From assembly GCF_913774285.1 (NCBI RefSeq), contig NZ_CAJYHX010000028.1, positions 62,001 to 126,000 on the forward strand: 64,000 bases of DNA, given 5' to 3'. This document shows positions 27,476 through 35,411 of the stretch, piece after piece. Made by a program: the position numbers and the translations under genes. Source of the stretch: an uncultured Sphingomonas sp. Its GTDB lineage: Bacteria > Pseudomonadota > Alphaproteobacteria > Sphingomonadales > Sphingomonadaceae. Position 1 is the stretch's first letter, and each line of letters starts with the position of its first letter. A model generated the notes under the pieces. The model ran no database searches. It saw nothing but the letters and a program-made list of their open reading frames with translations, and was not told the origin of the DNA.

Positions 27476-27504
27476 ACGTCGGCACGACGTATAAGCGCGC
27501 CCTC
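27476..27504 (+). other. Candidate origin of transfer (oriT), Ti/RSF1010 nic family
   Basis: ACGTCG-GCA-CGACGT inverted repeat (27476-27490) is followed directly by ATAAGCGCGCCCTC (27491-27504). The latter closely resembles the nic regions of RSF1010 (GTAAGTGCGCCCTC) and Ti plasmids (TATAATTGCGCCCTT). It lies between traA and traC, where oriT sits in Ti-type systems. Confidence 0.75.
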
Positions 27505-27617
27505 AAAAGATTTCATCTTTTTCTCGACTTGATCATCCCAAGATGTTTCACGATATTTTCGCTGATCGACGCAGTTCCTAAATCACCGAACATCAGTCAT
27601 CAACTTCGGAGAGTTCG

Positions 27618-27938
27618 ATGCGCAAACCGAGGGACTTCGATTCGGAACTGAAGGCGCTCGACAGCAAGGCGAGGCAGCTCAAACAGGCCAAGCTCCACCA
27701 GCTTGGCGAGCTGGTAGTCGCGACCGGTGCCGATGCGCTGCCGGTCGAGCAACTGGCGGGTGCGCTGCTCACCGCTGTCAGCGCGTCCGACATGATCGTA
27801 CGGGAGGACTGGCGCCAGCGTGGCGCGGCCTTCTTTCTGCTGCAGGGAAAAGCTCGCGGCGGCGCTCGTTCGCGTGCGGCATCGGCTGCGGCAGCTGACA
27901 GCAGCACGGCACCGATTGGAAGCGAAGCGGGCGCGTAA
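27618..27938 (+). CDS. traC: Conjugal transfer protein TraC-like (annotated TraC/TraD in Ti-type elements)
   Basis: Basic 106-residue protein: MRKPRDFDSELKALDSKARQLKQAKLHQLGELVVATGADALPVEQLAGALLTAV, the recognisable helix of the small relaxosome accessory proteins next to traA. A middle WRQRGAAFF motif is followed by a short Ala/Ser-rich tail. The ATG follows a GGAGAG ribosome site. It is divergent from traA across the oriT candidate and overlaps traD in another frame. It likely helps the relaxase at oriT. Confidence 0.8.
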   Translation: MRKPRDFDSELKALDSKARQLKQAKLHQLGELVVATGADALPVEQLAGALLTAVSASDMIVREDWRQRGAAFFLLQGKARGGARSRAASAAAADSSTAPIGSEAGA

Positions 27939-28173
27939 TGACACGCGGGAATGGATGGTGAAGCGCCGCGAACGAACGCGCCAGCTGATCGAGCTGGGCG
28001 GGCTGGTCACAAAGGCCGGGCTCGTCGACCTTACCGACGACGATCGCGCCGTATTGTTAGGGCTGATGGTCGAAGCCGCGGCTACCTTGCAGGGCGAACA
28101 TCGCGACCAGGCGCTGACACTCTGGCGACGGCGCGGGCGGCGTGCATTTGCCGAAAGCGCCGCAGAACTATGA
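27874..28173 (+). CDS. traD: Conjugal transfer protein TraD-like
   Basis: Small basic protein. A positively charged helix (RHRLRQLTAARHRLEAKRARN) is followed by the conserved TraD core REWMVKRRERTRQLIELGGLVTKAGLVDLTDDDRAVLLGLM and a WRRRGRRAFAE end. The start is uncertain: GTG 27874 gives 99 residues with the usual layout; ATG 27820 gives 117 residues, and ATG 27955 would remove the basic helix. The gene overlaps traC out of frame by about 65 bp, implying coupling. Its stop overlaps the end of the convergent YbaK-like gene by 6 bp. Confidence 0.75.
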   Translation: MRHRLRQLTAARHRLEAKRARNDTREWMVKRRERTRQLIELGGLVTKAGLVDLTDDDRAVLLGLMVEAAATLQGEHRDQALTLWRRRGRRAFAESAAEL

Positions 28174-28635
28174 CGGCAGCGAACAGAGATCGGCCCAGGT
28201 CCCGCCCACCAGTTCTGCGAGCCGTTCGGTTGTGATCCGCACCGACGCGGTGCGCGATCCAGCGGCGGGATAGACGGTGGCGAATTGGCGCAGCGAAATG
28301 TCGCAATAGATGGGCAGCGGCGTCGGCAATCCGAATGGGCACACGCCGCCAACCGGATGGCCTGTCAGCTGCTCGACGTCTTCGGCCGCGAGCATGCGTG
28401 GGCGACTGCCGAGCGCGTCCTTCACCTTGCGATTGTCGAGCCGGTAATCGCCGGCCGCCAAAACCAGCACCACCGCATCGCCGACGCGCAGTGACAGCGT
28501 TTTGGCGATCTGCCCCGGCAGCACATCAAGCGTGGCGGCAGCTTCGAGCACCGTTGCGGTGCTCGAAGCCCGTTCGATAATCGGAATGTCGGGTGCCCGC
28601 GCCTCCAGGAAGGCGCGGACGGCCTCGATCCCCAT
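28168..28635 (-). CDS. YbaK/EbsC-like aminoacyl-tRNA deacylase
   Basis: Single-domain protein of 155 residues with the YbaK fold. Seen: LPGQIAKTLSLRVGDAVVLVLAAGDYRLDNRKVKDALG, then the active-site region LTGHPVGGVCPFGLPTPLPIYCDISL. Family members hydrolyse mischarged tRNA such as Cys-tRNA(Pro). The start codon overlaps the HU stop as TGATG, so it is translated from the HU message. Its presence in the mobilisation backbone is common in sphingomonad elements, but its role there is unclear. Confidence 0.88.
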   Translation of the reverse strand: MGIEAVRAFLEARAPDIPIIERASSTATVLEAAATLDVLPGQIAKTLSLRVGDAVVLVLAAGDYRLDNRKVKDALGSRPRMLAAEDVEQLTGHPVGGVCPFGLPTPLPIYCDISLRQFATVYPAAGSRTASVRITTERLAELVGGTWADLCSLPS

Positions 28636-28910
28636 CAGCCGTTGAGCTTGTCCTTCACGGCCTTGGCGGGCGTGAAGGCAAGCTTCTTCGACGCCGCAAT
28701 CTGGATCGCCGCGCCGGTGGAAGGATTACGGCCTTCGCGCGCGGCGCTTTCCTTGACCTTGAACTTGCCGAAGCCGTTCAGCGACACTTCCTCGCCGGCC
28801 GCCGCTGCCTCGGTGATGGCAGTGAAAATGCCGTCAACCAGCTTGCGCGCGTCGGCCTTGGTGAGGCCGTGCGCTTCGGAAACGCGGTCGGCGAGATCGG
28901 CATTGTTCAT
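28635..28910 (-). CDS. HU-family DNA-binding protein
   Basis: Histone-like protein of 91 residues: NNADLADRVSEAHGLTKADARKLVDGIFTAITEAAAAGEEVSLNGFGKFKVKESAAREGRNPSTGAAIQIAASKKLAFTPAKAVKDKL, with the GFGKF and GRNPxTG DNA-arm motifs intact. The ATG at 28910 follows GGAG; the track ORF starts 30 codons too early. It is likely an accessory DNA-bending protein for transfer or excision. First gene of a two-gene unit with the YbaK-like protein. Confidence 0.95.
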   Translation of the reverse strand: MNNADLADRVSEAHGLTKADARKLVDGIFTAITEAAAAGEEVSLNGFGKFKVKESAAREGRNPSTGAAIQIAASKKLAFTPAKAVKDKLNG

Positions 28911-28983
28911 GGACGTTTTCTCCGTGTGAAAAGGGGCGTGCCCTCTAGGTGCGGTGCCCGATGCTGTCCAGCAGCCGACGCGA

Positions 28984-29907
28984 TCATGCGGCGGCTGCAC
29001 GCTCCAGCGCGGCGATGCGTTCTTCGCAGATAACCTGCACCGCCTGCCCTAACACTTCGACGCGCTCGCCCAGCCACGCCAGTTCCTCGGCGTTGATCCG
29101 ATAATGCTTCGAATAGCGCGCCTTCACATAGGCTTCTTTGAGCTTCTCGAACCGCGAACGGTCGCCACGCTGGTCGCGCGGCCACGCGTCCACAAGGCGT
29201 GGATCGATCCTCTCGGCCTGCGTACGCAGAAACCCAAGATTGTGGATATGCGGCGTATAGAAGGTGCAGACCAACAGCACGCAGTGGTAGAGGCTCTCGA
29301 CAGTCTGGTGCAGTTCGAATGCGGTCTCGCGAGAGTGCCCCTTCTCTAAGCCGAAGCGCACGAAGTCATGTCTGCGCATGGCTGCTGAGAACCACTCTTC
29401 GAAGTACTCCCGCGCCATCGCCAGCGCCTGGGGAGGCGTCTTGGGCTTCGGTTGGTGCAGTTCGGTAGGATCGCTCTCGTATAGCGCGATGCCGTCGCGG
29501 GCGACGTCCATGAAGAAATAGCGACCATGTGCCAGCCCGTCGTTCACCTCCTGAAGGGTGTGCACGATGAAATTGACGGGCGTGCGCAGCGTCTTGGTGA
29601 TCGCCAGTTCGCGGTTCAGCCGGTCCTCGGCGGTTGCCCAGAACTCGACGCGGTCGGTTAGCTTGTCGCTGTTGACGATGACCAACAGGTCAAAGTCGGA
29701 CTGATATCCCTTGGCGGTGTGTGGTTCGTCGACCCAGCCGCCGCGCGCATAGCTCCCGTACAGGATCACCTTGAGGATGCGCGCCTGCTTCTTCCAATCC
29801 GCCGTGGCAATGGCGATCGCGTCACCAAACTCCTCGAACAGGATCTGGACGACACGCTCCAGCTCGCGCTGCTTGGCTGGCGGCAGATGGTCGAGGCTGG
29901 TCCTCAT
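28984..29907 (-). CDS. Nucleotidyltransferase-HEPN fusion protein
   Basis: Protein of 307 residues. The N-terminal polymerase-beta-type nucleotidyltransferase has ILYGSYARGGWVDEPHTAKGYQSDFDLLVIV, where GS and DxD are the catalytic signature. The C-terminal HEPN-like helical domain (about 165-300) includes EYFEEWFSAAMRRHDFVRFGLEKGHSRETAFELHQTVESLYHCVLLV and KARYSKHYRI. Such MNT and HEPN domains often form toxin-antitoxin pairs; here they are fused in one chain, giving either a self-neutralised toxin or a nucleotidyltransferase with a regulatory helical domain. Located between HU and the ArdC operon, all on the minus strand. Activity unknown. Confidence 0.85.
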   Translation of the reverse strand: MRTSLDHLPPAKQRELERVVQILFEEFGDAIAIATADWKKQARILKVILYGSYARGGWVDEPHTAKGYQSDFDLLVIVNSDKLTDRVEFWATAEDRLNRELAITKTLRTPVNFIVHTLQEVNDGLAHGRYFFMDVARDGIALYESDPTELHQPKPKTPPQALAMAREYFEEWFSAAMRRHDFVRFGLEKGHSRETAFELHQTVESLYHCVLLVCTFYTPHIHNLGFLRTQAERIDPRLVDAWPRDQRGDRSRFEKLKEAYVKARYSKHYRINAEELAWLGERVEVLGQAVQVICEERIAALERAAAA

Positions 29908-29940
29908 GGATCGATCCTAACGCGCTGATGCGGCGGCGTA

Positions 29941-29969
29941 CACCTCGCCCGGTTCCCCGGGGCGAGGTG
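29941..29969 (-). terminator. Hairpin at the end of the ArdC-like operon
   Basis: CACCTCGCCC (29941-29950) pairs with GGGCGAGGTG (29960-29969), a 10-bp perfect stem with a 9-nt loop, 10 bp beyond the stop of the sigma-like gene. There is no T-tract, so it may be a terminator only in part. Confidence 0.45.
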
Positions 29970-29978
29970 TCGCATCGC

Positions 29979-30188
29979 TCATGGCTGCTCGCCCCGCTCT
30001 GCTCGACCCAGCGCGATCAGCACGCGGGCGACGGTTTGCTCCACCTCTTCCACCGTGCAGCCATGGCGCTCGGCCGTTTCGATGTAGTCGCAATCATCGA
30101 ACCGCACCGATCCGAAGACTGCCCGATCGCGTTCGGGCAGTGCACGGAAGGCGCGACGCATCCGCCGCAGGCGAAGCCAGCGCATCAT
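29979..30188 (-). CDS. Small sigma-70 region 4-like HTH protein
   Basis: 69-residue basic protein: RAFRALPERDRAVFGSVRFDDCDYIETAERHGCTVEEVEQTVARVLIALGR. It has the LPERDRAVF...AERHGCTVEEVEQ pattern of sigma factor region 4 helix-turn-helix proteins but no region 2. Its start overlaps the ArdC-like stop (ATGA), so it is translationally coupled. It may be a regulator of island genes; that is inference. Confidence 0.7.
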   Translation of the reverse strand: MMRWLRLRRMRRAFRALPERDRAVFGSVRFDDCDYIETAERHGCTVEEVEQTVARVLIALGRAERGEQP

Positions 30189-31093
30189 TGTGCCGCCTCC
30201 TCATCCGAGACGAACCCAAGCAGGTAATCGGCCGCCTTGCTGGCCGCACTCGCCGCCCGAAAGATCGCCTTTTCGTCCTGCCGCAGCACGGCCAACCAGC
30301 TGCCAATATAATCGGCGTGTCGCACGGTCGGCCGGATTGCCAGCGACGCACAGGTGAACGCGCTCGCCATCTCGGCAACCAGCTCCTCCCTACTATAGGC
30401 GGCGCTGCCAAATGCGCCGGATTGGTCGCGGCCGAGCCGGCAGTCATGCCCAGTCCAGTGCGCAAGCTCGTGCAGCACGGTGCGATACCAGTTGATGCGG
30501 TCGTAAAAGGCCAGCTGTGGCGGCACCGCGACATAGTCGCCGCCCGGGCTGTAATAGGCCTCGCCACCACCAATCCGGATATCAGCGCCACACGCTTCCA
30601 TCAGCGCATGCGCAGCAGGAATGCGATCCGCCTCGGCCACCGGTTCGGCGTGCTCCACCGCCCCCAGCCGCTCGGGCAGCCCCTCGCACTGTTCGACGTT
30701 GAACACGGTGAACCGCTTCAGAAACGCCAGCTGCCGCGCCTCGCGCTCCTCGTCCCGCGCTCGCTCAGCCTCGTCCTTCGGCGTAAAGCGATCCGCATAG
30801 CAGATCGTCGTCCCCCGCTCGCCACGCCGCACGCTGCCGCCGGCTGCCTGCGCCTGCCTAAAGGTCAGCCAGCGCTGCGAGGCGTACCGCCCCTCGATCA
30901 CTGCCGCCCACAGGATCAGCACATTGATCCCCGAATAGCGCCGCCCGGTCACGGCATTGGCCGGCATCGCGCAGCCACATGCCGCAGCATCCCAAGGCTG
31001 CACCCAGGGCAGCCGTCCCTGCTCCAGTTCGGCAATCACCCGTCCCGTCACCTCGGCATAGAGGCTCGCCCGGTTCTCGTGTCCAACACCCAT
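30185..31093 (-). CDS. ArdC-like antirestriction protein with zincin metallopeptidase domain
   Basis: Protein of 302 residues. The N-terminal DUF1738-type ssDNA-binding domain reads RASLYAEVTGRVIAELEQGRLPWVQPW...NAVTGRRYSGINVLILW. The C-terminal zincin has the HExxH motif in TVLHELAHWTGHDCRLGR and the later EELVAEMASAF glutamate. The ATG at 31093 is chosen because the family N-terminus begins here and AAGGAG lies upstream; the track ORF adds 156 residues of non-coding sequence. Such proteins protect incoming ssDNA during conjugation. It starts the operon whose second gene is the sigma-like protein. Confidence 0.9.
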   Translation of the reverse strand: MGVGHENRASLYAEVTGRVIAELEQGRLPWVQPWDAAACGCAMPANAVTGRRYSGINVLILWAAVIEGRYASQRWLTFRQAQAAGGSVRRGERGTTICYADRFTPKDEAERARDEEREARQLAFLKRFTVFNVEQCEGLPERLGAVEHAEPVAEADRIPAAHALMEACGADIRIGGGEAYYSPGGDYVAVPPQLAFYDRINWYRTVLHELAHWTGHDCRLGRDQSGAFGSAAYSREELVAEMASAFTCASLAIRPTVRHADYIGSWLAVLRQDEKAIFRAASAASKAADYLLGFVSDEEAAQ

Positions 31094-31859
31094 GGTCCTT
31101 GCTCCTTCCAAAACACCGCAACCGGCGCCGGAAGGGCGGGGGGAGCGGCAGGAGCGAACCGACAGTCCTGCCGTCAGAGGCAGGCTGCACCCGCAGGGCC
31201 GCAACGGAGTGAAGGAGCCGGGCACCGCCCGGCTTGCGGCATGCCGCGGCAGGACTAGAGGCGAGCGACGCTCCCCCCGCCCGTCCGCGTGCCGGCGCAC
31301 CAACGCCGCCGCGCTTTCGCGCGGCGACCATCCTGTCAGCGCAACCGCGCTGCCGGGCGCCACCGGCGCCGGACAAGAACCGCACCCTTGCAACCGGGCG
31401 GGCCTGCGCGGGCGGCGTGCGCGCGCCAGCACGTGCGCCAGCCGCCGCCCGTGCCCCCGTCCGGGCAAGTGTGTCACGCGGGCACCAACAACATGCGCGC
31501 CCAGGTGTCGCCGCAGGCGTGCGCCAGCGCGTGCACCGCACCCGCGTTCCGCTGCCGGCACCTGCCGGCCGCCGATCCACCGGATCGGCGAGCGTCAGCG
31601 ATCAAAGCCCGAAGGGCCGAGACGGCCACGCCGACTCGGTGCCGCGCCAGCGGCGTGCGAGCGCAGTCACGCCGAAGGCGTGAGACGCCCTGGCACGCCT
31701 GCCTTGAACCTCAGATGTTTCTTGCTCGACGATAAGGGGGTCGGGAGTCCCCAGGTTGCCCCATCTGAGCCCAACCAGGCTCTTTTTCCCGACCCACCAC
31801 TCGGCGCAACCTTGCCCCGGAGCGCTCCACCAACCCTCACACGATGCAAGGTGATCGCA
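31094..31859. other. Long non-coding region with nested inverted repeats
   Basis: 766 bp between divergent ArdC-like and AlpA genes. Dyads seen: GGGCGGGGGGAGCG (31134-31147) with CGCTCCCCCCGCCC (31269-31282); AGTCCTGCC near 31164 with GGCAGGACT (31249-31257); AGCCGGGC-ACC-GCCCGGCT (31216-31234); the palindrome GCGGCATGCCGC (31236-31247); and two copies of ACCGGCGCCGGA about 240 bp apart. Several ORFs cross it in multiple frames on both strands, as expected from extreme GC content; none has a recognisable domain. It could be a replication, partition or control region. Confidence 0.55.
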
Positions 31860-32075
31860 ATGCAACCCCCACCCCAAGACCGCATCCTCCGGATCAAGGC
31901 TGTCCTGGCACTGACCGGTCTCACCCGCTCCACTCTCTATCGCAAGATGGAAGCCGGCACTTTCCCCAAGAACACCCGGATCAGCACCCGCTGCATGGGC
32001 TGGCGCGAGTCCGCGGTCTCCCAATGGCTGGACAACCTCAAGGCACAGGAGGCTGCCGTCCGCCCGCGCGCCTGA
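31860..32075 (+). CDS. AlpA-family HTH regulator / excisionase-like
   Basis: 71-residue protein: DRILRIKAVLALTGLTRSTLYRKMEAGTFPKNTRISTRCMGWRESAVSQWLDN, the AlpA winged-helix pattern with the classical TGLTRSTLYRKMEAGTFP recognition helix. The ATG at 31860 follows AAGGTGAT; the track buries it in a 327-residue ORF from 31092. AlpA proteins typically activate integrase or act as excisionases in tRNA-integrated islands, so it may control excision of this element. Confidence 0.88.
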   Translation: MQPPPQDRILRIKAVLALTGLTRSTLYRKMEAGTFPKNTRISTRCMGWRESAVSQWLDNLKAQEAAVRPRA

Positions 32076-32196
32076 CGATCCCCTCCCACACGTCCGACTG
32101 CACCAATCCTATGCGGTGAAACGGCCTCGGCCCATCGAAAGATCTCCGAGCCCACCGTTTCACCTCACCGCCGCGATCCGCCGGACATGCTCGCCA

Positions 32197-32787
32197 TTAC
32201 AGCGACAGCACGTGCGCCCGCAGCACGTCGACGGTCTCGGTCAGCCCATCGGCTTCCATATCGAGCAGCAGCACTTCGGCCGTCTTCTCCGGACGCTTGA
32301 ACCGCTCGCGCATCCGTCGAATGGCCGCCACGGCCCTGCCTGGGTCAAGTGCAATGGTGTCGGCGATGAACTGATCCGCCGACCGGGCCTCCATATTCAG
32401 GCCGGCAAGAATTGCCCCGGGGAAGTCCTTCAGATTCTCGGTGACGATCGTTGCCGCCTGCGTCTTCAGCGCTGCAGCGACGACATGCGCATCGTTCGGA
32501 TCGGGCAACCCGACACACGCGCCCAGGAAGACGTCATACTCCTCCACAGCCGCATCTTCGAACGCGGCTTCCATGCTCGAGCAAGCGCGCGCGGCACGAT
32601 CCTCGGCATCCGCCACACCCTTGCCGCCGAGGATCCTGGCGATCGCAGCCTCGGTTTCGTCCATCACCCGTTCGGACCAGCGGACGCGGAAAAACTCGGC
32701 CTCGGCAAGCGTCAGCAACAGATTGCGCTTGAGCGTGCCCGCCAATGTACAGGCGTCAATGAACGCGGTGTACCGATTGGCGAACAA
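32197..32787 (-). CDS. PIN-domain toxin (type II toxin-antitoxin)
   Basis: Putative RNase of 196 residues. MFANRYTAFIDACTLAGTLKRNLLLTLAEAEFFRVRWS supplies the first acidic residue (FIDA); MDETEAAI and GLPDPNDAHVVAAAL give the others of the PIN active site. The start codon is TTG at 32787, 2 bp after the antitoxin stop, supported by the conserved N-terminus and by coupling. It forms a unit with the HTH protein upstream and probably stabilises the island. Confidence 0.85.
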   Translation of the reverse strand: MFANRYTAFIDACTLAGTLKRNLLLTLAEAEFFRVRWSERVMDETEAAIARILGGKGVADAEDRAARACSSMEAAFEDAAVEEYDVFLGACVGLPDPNDAHVVAAALKTQAATIVTENLKDFPGAILAGLNMEARSADQFIADTIALDPGRAVAAIRRMRERFKRPEKTAEVLLLDMEADGLTETVDVLRAHVLSL

Positions 32788-32789
32788 TT

Positions 32790-33245
32790 CTACAGGTGCT
32801 CCGCGTCCAACTCGGCGAGTGCTGATAGCGCGCTGCCGCGCTTGCCGTCGCGCGCGCGCTTGTAGGCGAACAGGTCCTCGGCCTTGATTCGACGATGCCG
32901 ACCCACGGTGTCGAACGCGATCTCGCCCTTCTCCAGCAACGAAATGAAGAAGGGACGGGAGACGTTCAGGATGTCCGCCGCCTGCTGCGTGGTCAGCATC
33001 TGGCTGACCGGCACCAGCGTTACCGCATCGCCCCGTCCGACGTGCCGCAGCAACTCCATCAGCAGCCGCGACAGGCCTGGTGTTAGCGTAATCTCGGTCG
33101 ACGTCTTGTCATCGTCCAGAACTCTGAGGGTCGCATCGCCGGAGGCGTGCGACGCCAGGATCTGACGGAGCTGATTGGCCGCTGCCTTCTCGCTCGCGGA
33201 AGGCAGACGGCTGCCGAGTTCCTCGGCAAAGGCTGGCATGGTCAT
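32790..33245 (-). CDS. HTH antitoxin of the PIN toxin
   Basis: Protein of 151 residues. The C-terminal excisionase/MerR-like helix-turn-helix reads MLTTQQAADILNVSRPFFISLLEKGEIAFDTVGRHRRIKAEDLFAYKRARDGKRGSAL; the N-terminal half (LPSASEKAAANQLRQILASH) is helical. The ATG at 33245 follows GGAGAG, in preference to the track start 8 codons upstream. First gene of the TA unit, so likely autoregulatory at the repeats upstream of 33276. Confidence 0.8.
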   Translation of the reverse strand: MTMPAFAEELGSRLPSASEKAAANQLRQILASHASGDATLRVLDDDKTSTEITLTPGLSRLLMELLRHVGRGDAVTLVPVSQMLTTQQAADILNVSRPFFISLLEKGEIAFDTVGRHRRIKAEDLFAYKRARDGKRGSALSALAELDAEHL

Positions 33246-33275
33246 GGGGCTCTCCGTGGGCCGATCCACTATCCG

Positions 33276-33309
33276 ATATTCGCATTAAACGCAATGAACG
33301 AAATATTCG
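33276..33309 (-). promoter_or_regulatory. Possible autoregulatory site of the toxin-antitoxin unit
   Basis: An AT-rich patch in GC-rich DNA with ATATTCG at 33276-33282 and again at 33303-33309, and CATT/AATG dyad between, 31-64 bp upstream of the antitoxin start. Confidence 0.3.
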
Positions 33310-33520
33310 TAACCGGGATAGGTTCCGACCTTGGACGCGACCCGCATCCGTGGCCGAAGCGGAAGTGGCGGTGCAGTGTCCTGCAGCAACATTGGGCCAG
33401 CACATGCTGCCATGCTCGCCGTGTAGATCAGCCTGGGCGCGGATCGGTGCATGCGTGACCTGCGATTGTCAGGGAACGGCCACGGTGTTGCAGCATTTTG
33501 CTGCAGATGAAGGCCATGTC

Positions 33521-33907
33521 ATGAAATCCGTACTCATCGTCGAAGACGAAATCTTCATTGCCATGGAGATCGAGCGGATTCTTCAGGATGCCGGCTACAC
33601 CGTCGTCGCGATCGCCGCGGATCAGAGCGAAGCGCTATCCGCTGCAGCAGCAGCGAAGGTTGCCTTTGTCGATCTTAACCTGCGCGACGGGCCGACCGGC
33701 CCCGGCCTTGCGCTCGAATTGGCGGAAAAGTTCGGGGTGCGGATCGTCTATGTCACGGCCAATCCGAACCAGATCGACCGACCAGCACCGACCGCTGTCG
33801 GCTATATCCGCAAGCCGTTCTCCGAAGAGGCAATCGTAGCGGCAGCTGCGATCGCAGCGCAGCTGGAGACGCCGGACGCCACACACCAGGATGTGATCAG
33901 CCTCTAG
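33521..33907 (+). CDS. Single-domain response regulator
   Basis: Receiver domain of 128 residues only: KSVLIVEDEIFIAMEIERILQDAGYTVV, phospho-acceptor Asp in VAFVDLNLRDGPTG, conserved Thr/Ser region IVYVTANP and Lys in YIRKPFSEE. The ATG at 33521 begins the receiver fold; the track ORF adds 57 upstream codons of non-coding sequence. No output domain. It converges on, and overlaps by 11 bp, the HWE kinase, the likely partner. Such single-domain regulators relay phosphate or titrate kinases of the general stress system; that is inference. Confidence 0.88.
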   Translation: MKSVLIVEDEIFIAMEIERILQDAGYTVVAIAADQSEALSAAAAAKVAFVDLNLRDGPTGPGLALELAEKFGVRIVYVTANPNQIDRPAPTAVGYIRKPFSEEAIVAAAAIAAQLETPDATHQDVISL

Positions 33908-35411
33908 GGGATGGTCCTTGCTGCCGGTGCAGCGCCGCGGCGGGCAGCTCGAGATTCAACCGCAAGCCGTCCGCAGCCCATTCGCGTTCAATCCGGCCGC
34001 CCAACTGCTTGATCGCGCTGAGCTCGATCAGCTTGGTGCCAAACCCATCGGTGATCGGCGCGCTGACCAGCGGCCCGCCGCGCTCCCGCCACTCGATCCG
34101 GACATGCGTGTCGGCGGAGACGATCGCTATCCGCACATCGCCTTCGGGAGACGACAGCGACCCATATTTCGCCGCGTTGGTCGCGAGCTCGTGAAACAGA
34201 AGCGCGAGCGGCGTCGCAGAGCGATCGTCGATCGTCGCATCGTCGCCGACAAGGACAACACGACCCGCATAGGCGTCCAGCAGTTCGCCCAGCATTCCGG
34301 AAAGGCTGTCCTGCACGGCGCTGGGCCGCGATGCTTCGCTGTGCGGACGCACGAAGTCATGTGCCCGGCCCAGCGCCAGAATGCGCTCGCGCAACTCGTC
34401 GGCAGCCTGCTTGATCTGGGGATGGTGGCGCGTGGAGAAGCTAATCAGACCGCTGATCACCGCGAAGATGTTCTTGATGCGGTGACTGAGTTCGTGCGCG
34501 ACGACCTCCCGCTGCGCCTGGATCATCTTCTGATCGTGGATGTCGGTGCAGGTGCCGAACCAACGCGTGATCGCGCCATCCCGGTCGCGGATCGGCAACG
34601 CTCTGCCCAGCGTCCAGCGATATGCGCCATCCGCGTTTCTCAGGCGATATTCGATTTCATAGGGATCGCCGGTTGCAAGCGAGTGGCGCCAGGCAGCCCA
34701 GGCTCTTGGCTGATCCTCCGGGTGGAACATGCCGTTCCATCCTTCCCCGTCGGTCGATCCTGCCGGCACGCCGGTGAATTCGTACCAGCGCGCATTGTAA
34801 TAGTCGTGAAAGCCATCCGGGCGGGTCGACCAGACCATCTGCGGCATCGCATCCGCCAGAATCCGGAACTTGGCTTCCTGCTCGTCCAACTCTCGGCCCG
34901 TGCGGCGCGACGCGCGCCGGGCATGCAGCAACGCCATGATGTTCGCGGCCAGCACGGTCAGGCCGTCGCGCTGCAGCTCGGTCAACCCGGCGCGGGGCGC
35001 GCGATCAATGACGCACAGCGCGCCGAGCTGGACCTGGTCTTCCGAGACAAGCGGCGTCCCTGCGTAGAACCGGATATGCGGATCGCCGGTCACCAGCGGA
35101 TTGTCGACGAACCTCGGGTCCTTCGTCGCGTCGGGCACGACCATGATGTCCGCACCCAACATCGCGTGCGCGCAGAACGAGGTCTCGCGCGGTGTCTCGC
35201 CCACATCCAACCCCGTGCGCGCGGGAAACCACTGCCGCTCGCCTTCGACGACGCTCACCAGCGCAATCGGAGAAGCACACAATGCCGATGCGAAATCGGT
35301 GATGCGCGTCAATTCGGCGCTACCCATCAAGTCTGCCAGCCCAAAGCCCTGCAGTGCTTCGTGCCGCTCAGCCTCTTCCAAGCAGAGCGCTCCGTCGATT
35401 TCGTCAGTCAT
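33897..35411 (-). CDS. GAF-PAS HWE/HisKA_2-family sensor histidine kinase
   Basis: Soluble kinase of 504 residues. The GAF domain (about 25-160) includes GERQWFPARTGLDVGETPRETSFCAH and ALCVIDRAPR. A PAS domain with PAC motif (about 180-300) reads FRILADAMPQMVWSTRPDGFHDYYNARWYEFTG...GTCTDIHDQ. The HisKA_2 phospho-acceptor region is EVVAHELSHRIKNIFAVISGLI and the ATPase N-box is LFHELATNAAKYGSLS. No transmembrane segment, so it senses an intracellular signal. Convergent with the single-domain regulator. Island cargo. Confidence 0.9.
   Translation of the reverse strand: MTDEIDGALCLEEAERHEALQGFGLADLMGSAELTRITDFASALCASPIALVSVVEGERQWFPARTGLDVGETPRETSFCAHAMLGADIMVVPDATKDPRFVDNPLVTGDPHIRFYAGTPLVSEDQVQLGALCVIDRAPRAGLTELQRDGLTVLAANIMALLHARRASRRTGRELDEQEAKFRILADAMPQMVWSTRPDGFHDYYNARWYEFTGVPAGSTDGEGWNGMFHPEDQPRAWAAWRHSLATGDPYEIEYRLRNADGAYRWTLGRALPIRDRDGAITRWFGTCTDIHDQKMIQAQREVVAHELSHRIKNIFAVISGLISFSTRHHPQIKQAADELRERILALGRAHDFVRPHSEASRPSAVQDSLSGMLGELLDAYAGRVVLVGDDATIDDRSATPLALLFHELATNAAKYGSLSSPEGDVRIAIVSADTHVRIEWRERGGPLVSAPITDGFGTKLIELSAIKQLGGRIEREWAADGLRLNLELPAAALHRQQGPSPRG

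Noticed and set aside
31092-32075. 327-residue ORF running through the dyad-rich region into AlpA
   Set aside because: Only the last 71 residues have family similarity and their own ATG and ribosome site; the rest is low-complexity Arg/Ala/Pro translation of palindromic DNA.
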